A DNA stretch of 64,000 bases, taken from Sphagnum magellanicum. Taxonomy: Eukaryota > Streptophyta > Sphagnopsida > Sphagnales > Sphagnaceae. A model generated the notes under the pieces. The model saw only the letters and a list, made by a program, of their open reading frames with translations. It was not told where the DNA came from and made no database searches. Positions 62,351 through 64,000 of this stretch are shown piece by piece. The stretch lies in contig CM038919.1 in NCBI GenBank assembly GCA_021904315.1, forward strand, positions 22,547,666 through 22,611,665, written 5' to 3'. Positions within the stretch are counted from its first letter, which is position 1. Each line of letters opens with the position of its first letter. A program made the translations under genes and the position numbers.

Positions 62351-62737
62351 GAAAATGGACTGTATTGGTCATGTGCATAAAGTCCAACCATATGAGACAG
62401 TTCAACTGTAATATGCCTCCCACTCTTTTCAGCTTGTGATATGTGACGTTTGAAGCTCATCATAATGTTTGTCTCTTGTTTTACAATGGATAAGGTCCCC
62501 TGGCCGCCCTCCCTCCCCATTCTCTGGGGAAAATGTTAACAAAAAGCTCTTCCAATTACTAGAGTCTAGTGGGCTAGAAGTAAGCTGCAAAAAAATTGTT
62601 AAATAGACCCAAAGGTCTTGAATGGCGGCTGTACAATGGCAGTGCTACATTCTTTTTTTACCCTGTCTGCCTTTGGATCCATTCAATCTTTTCTGTAGAA
62701 AACTTGGTGCTTCCCAAATACCCTTTGGTACCCATAA

Positions 62738-62884
62738 CATGCCATGTTACAGGCACTAATGGGTATATGGCATGCTAGACACCTAGCATGCTTCCGAGCA
62801 TGCCATATGCTTAACATGTTATAGAGTTAACATGCCATGACAATGTTCGTAACCTGGAAAGCAGGCTATGAACATGGGTTTTTA
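62738..62884 (+). repeat. CATGCCATG-rich repeat, copy A
   Basis: The copy is dense in GCATGC/CATGCCATG palindromes and ends AACATGCCATGACAATGTTC, then GGCTATGAACATGGGTTTTT. A related copy lies about 970 bp downstream in the same orientation. Confidence 0.75.
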
Positions 62885-63707
62885 GTTGAAAATTTTGGTT
62901 CATGATCTTTTGCACAAGCTAAGTAGTTTGCAGTGCGGGTTGTAAGGTGTAGTAAGGCCCAGTGGCAATGACTTGTGCAAGTTGTTGTTTGGTGCAACAG
63001 TTACGAGCGGAGGCTTCCAATTAGCAATGCTGGGGTGAGACAGGAGTCAGGGCTTTATTTTGTTGTGTGATGTATGGGTGTAAACGTCTTGTGATGCATT
63101 TCCCTTTTGAGAGGATTCATGAGGAATTGTTGATCCTAATACAGCCAACCTTCTTGTTTTCGTGATGGGTGTCAAAAGGAATGTGACATTCTCATATTGT
63201 TGCCATGCAATGCGTTTATCCAGCAAGAGGCAGATTTGGATTTCTGCACTATACAATTCAAATACATTAAAGACACCAATTGGGTGATTTTATCTTCTTC
63301 TCATGTTATGTGTGGTGTATGGTGTATGTTATGTGTTATGTGTGGTGATATGATGCTGCTTATTGAGATACCTAAGGACTGAATGTCAACTTCTTTACTT
63401 TCTACTATATCATTGTTAAGTATTACTCTACACTGGCTAAAATTCAGAAAACCATTTTGAGATGCTGTGTTATGACAAGGTTGTTCTTTAGGCTAAAGTA
63501 TATAATCATCAGATTTTTGGTTAAGAAAAAACCAACCCTATTTGGAACCTTCAGTTTTGAAATTTGAAAGAATTGAAACCAAACAGGTTCTTTGATTTCC
63601 AGATTTTTCTAAAAATTGAAACCGCAGGTTCTTTGATTTTTTTTGTTCTCAAAAAACAGAAAAACAGAAACTGTAAGTTATTAAAAAAACCAAAGAACTG
63701 GACAACG

Positions 63708-63832
63708 TTGGTATATAGCATGTTAAGTAGCATTCTAGATACTTAGCATGCTATATAGTTAACATGGCATGTGACTAACATGCCATGCTAATGTTCATCA
63801 CCATGCTAAGGAGGTTATGAACATGGTTTTTT
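63708..63832 (+). repeat. CATGCCATG-rich repeat, copy B
   Basis: It shares with copy A the order TAGCATGCT...GTTAACATGGCATG...ATGCCATGCTAATGTTC...GGTTATGAACATGGTTTTT. Point changes and small gaps separate the two. The dense inverted motifs suggest a hairpin-forming or MITE-like element, but clear terminal repeats were not found. Confidence 0.75.
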
Positions 63833-64000
63833 TTTTTTGGGGTTGTTGCACTTACATCTAAAATGCGCCAAGAGCAGACAAGGTCAAAACGATTGTGTTG
63901 CCATTCAAATACCTTTGACCCATTTAACAGTTTCCCATTACTGGGGTGGGGAGTGATGGATGAGAGAGGGAAAGATTCCCCCCAGACTCAGCTACCAGTC

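Larger units (their letters stand above)
62351..64000. other. AT-rich intergenic DNA at the window end
   Basis: No gene is seen. It contains the CATGCCATG repeat pair, a segment at 62449-62490 resembling 54592-54633, and a duplicated phrase ACAGGTTCTTTGATTT / GCAGGTTCTTTGATTT at about 63584 and 63627. Confidence 0.5.

Overview
This window looks like nuclear DNA of a green plant, most likely a non-seed plant or a streptophyte alga; the species cannot be read from it. It is AT-rich with long gene-poor stretches. Genes are split by many short to medium GT-AG introns, and interstitial plant-type TTTAGGG repeats occur. It encodes a mitochondrial FtsH3/10-type protease, an oil-body-associated protein and an STP-type sugar-porter homologue. 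A P5B-type (ATP13A-like) ATPase is also present; as I recall, this class is absent from seed plants but kept in algae and some early land plants.

Layout. About 1-3.5 kb holds a decayed non-LTR retrotransposon on the minus strand. A minisatellite of ~60-bp units (3.68-4.10 kb) lies directly upstream of the FtsH gene (exons 4756-8713, +; first exon uncertain). An OBAP1-type gene of three exons lies on the minus strand (10076-11387), with two ACGTGG motifs about 0.8 kb upstream. From 12.3 to 32 kb there is AT-rich, gene-poor DNA with tandem repeats and a second decayed copy of the same LINE family (23.96-26.07 kb, minus). A 24-bp-unit minisatellite (32.3-32.7 kb) precedes the 22-exon P5B ATPase gene (33768-42577, +). 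From 43 to 55 kb there are tandem repeats, an unrecognised decayed ORF, a nearly full-length hAT transposase relic (50.17-52.09 kb, +) and a probable tRNA-derived SINE (about 53.1-53.4 kb, minus). A four-exon sugar-porter homologue follows (55359-59432, +). The last 4.5 kb is gene-poor, with a GATGAA-rich tract and a pair of CATGCCATG-rich repeats.

The four host genes do not form an operon or an obvious pathway: mitochondrial inner-membrane protein quality control, oil-body biology, P5B transport and MFS transport. What they share is local tandem duplication. Most of them have minisatellites in the promoter or in introns, several starting right at a 5' splice site. The two most unusual proteins are the P5B ATPase, whose TM4 signature reads SPLLP instead of the usual PPALP and which carries a His/Asp/Cys-rich insert, and the sugar porter, in which the QQ..G.N sugar-binding motif is replaced. 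I found no CRISPR array, no confident tRNA or rRNA gene and no recognisable LTR or virus-like element. All exon joins were made by eye from splice consensus, frame and family similarity.
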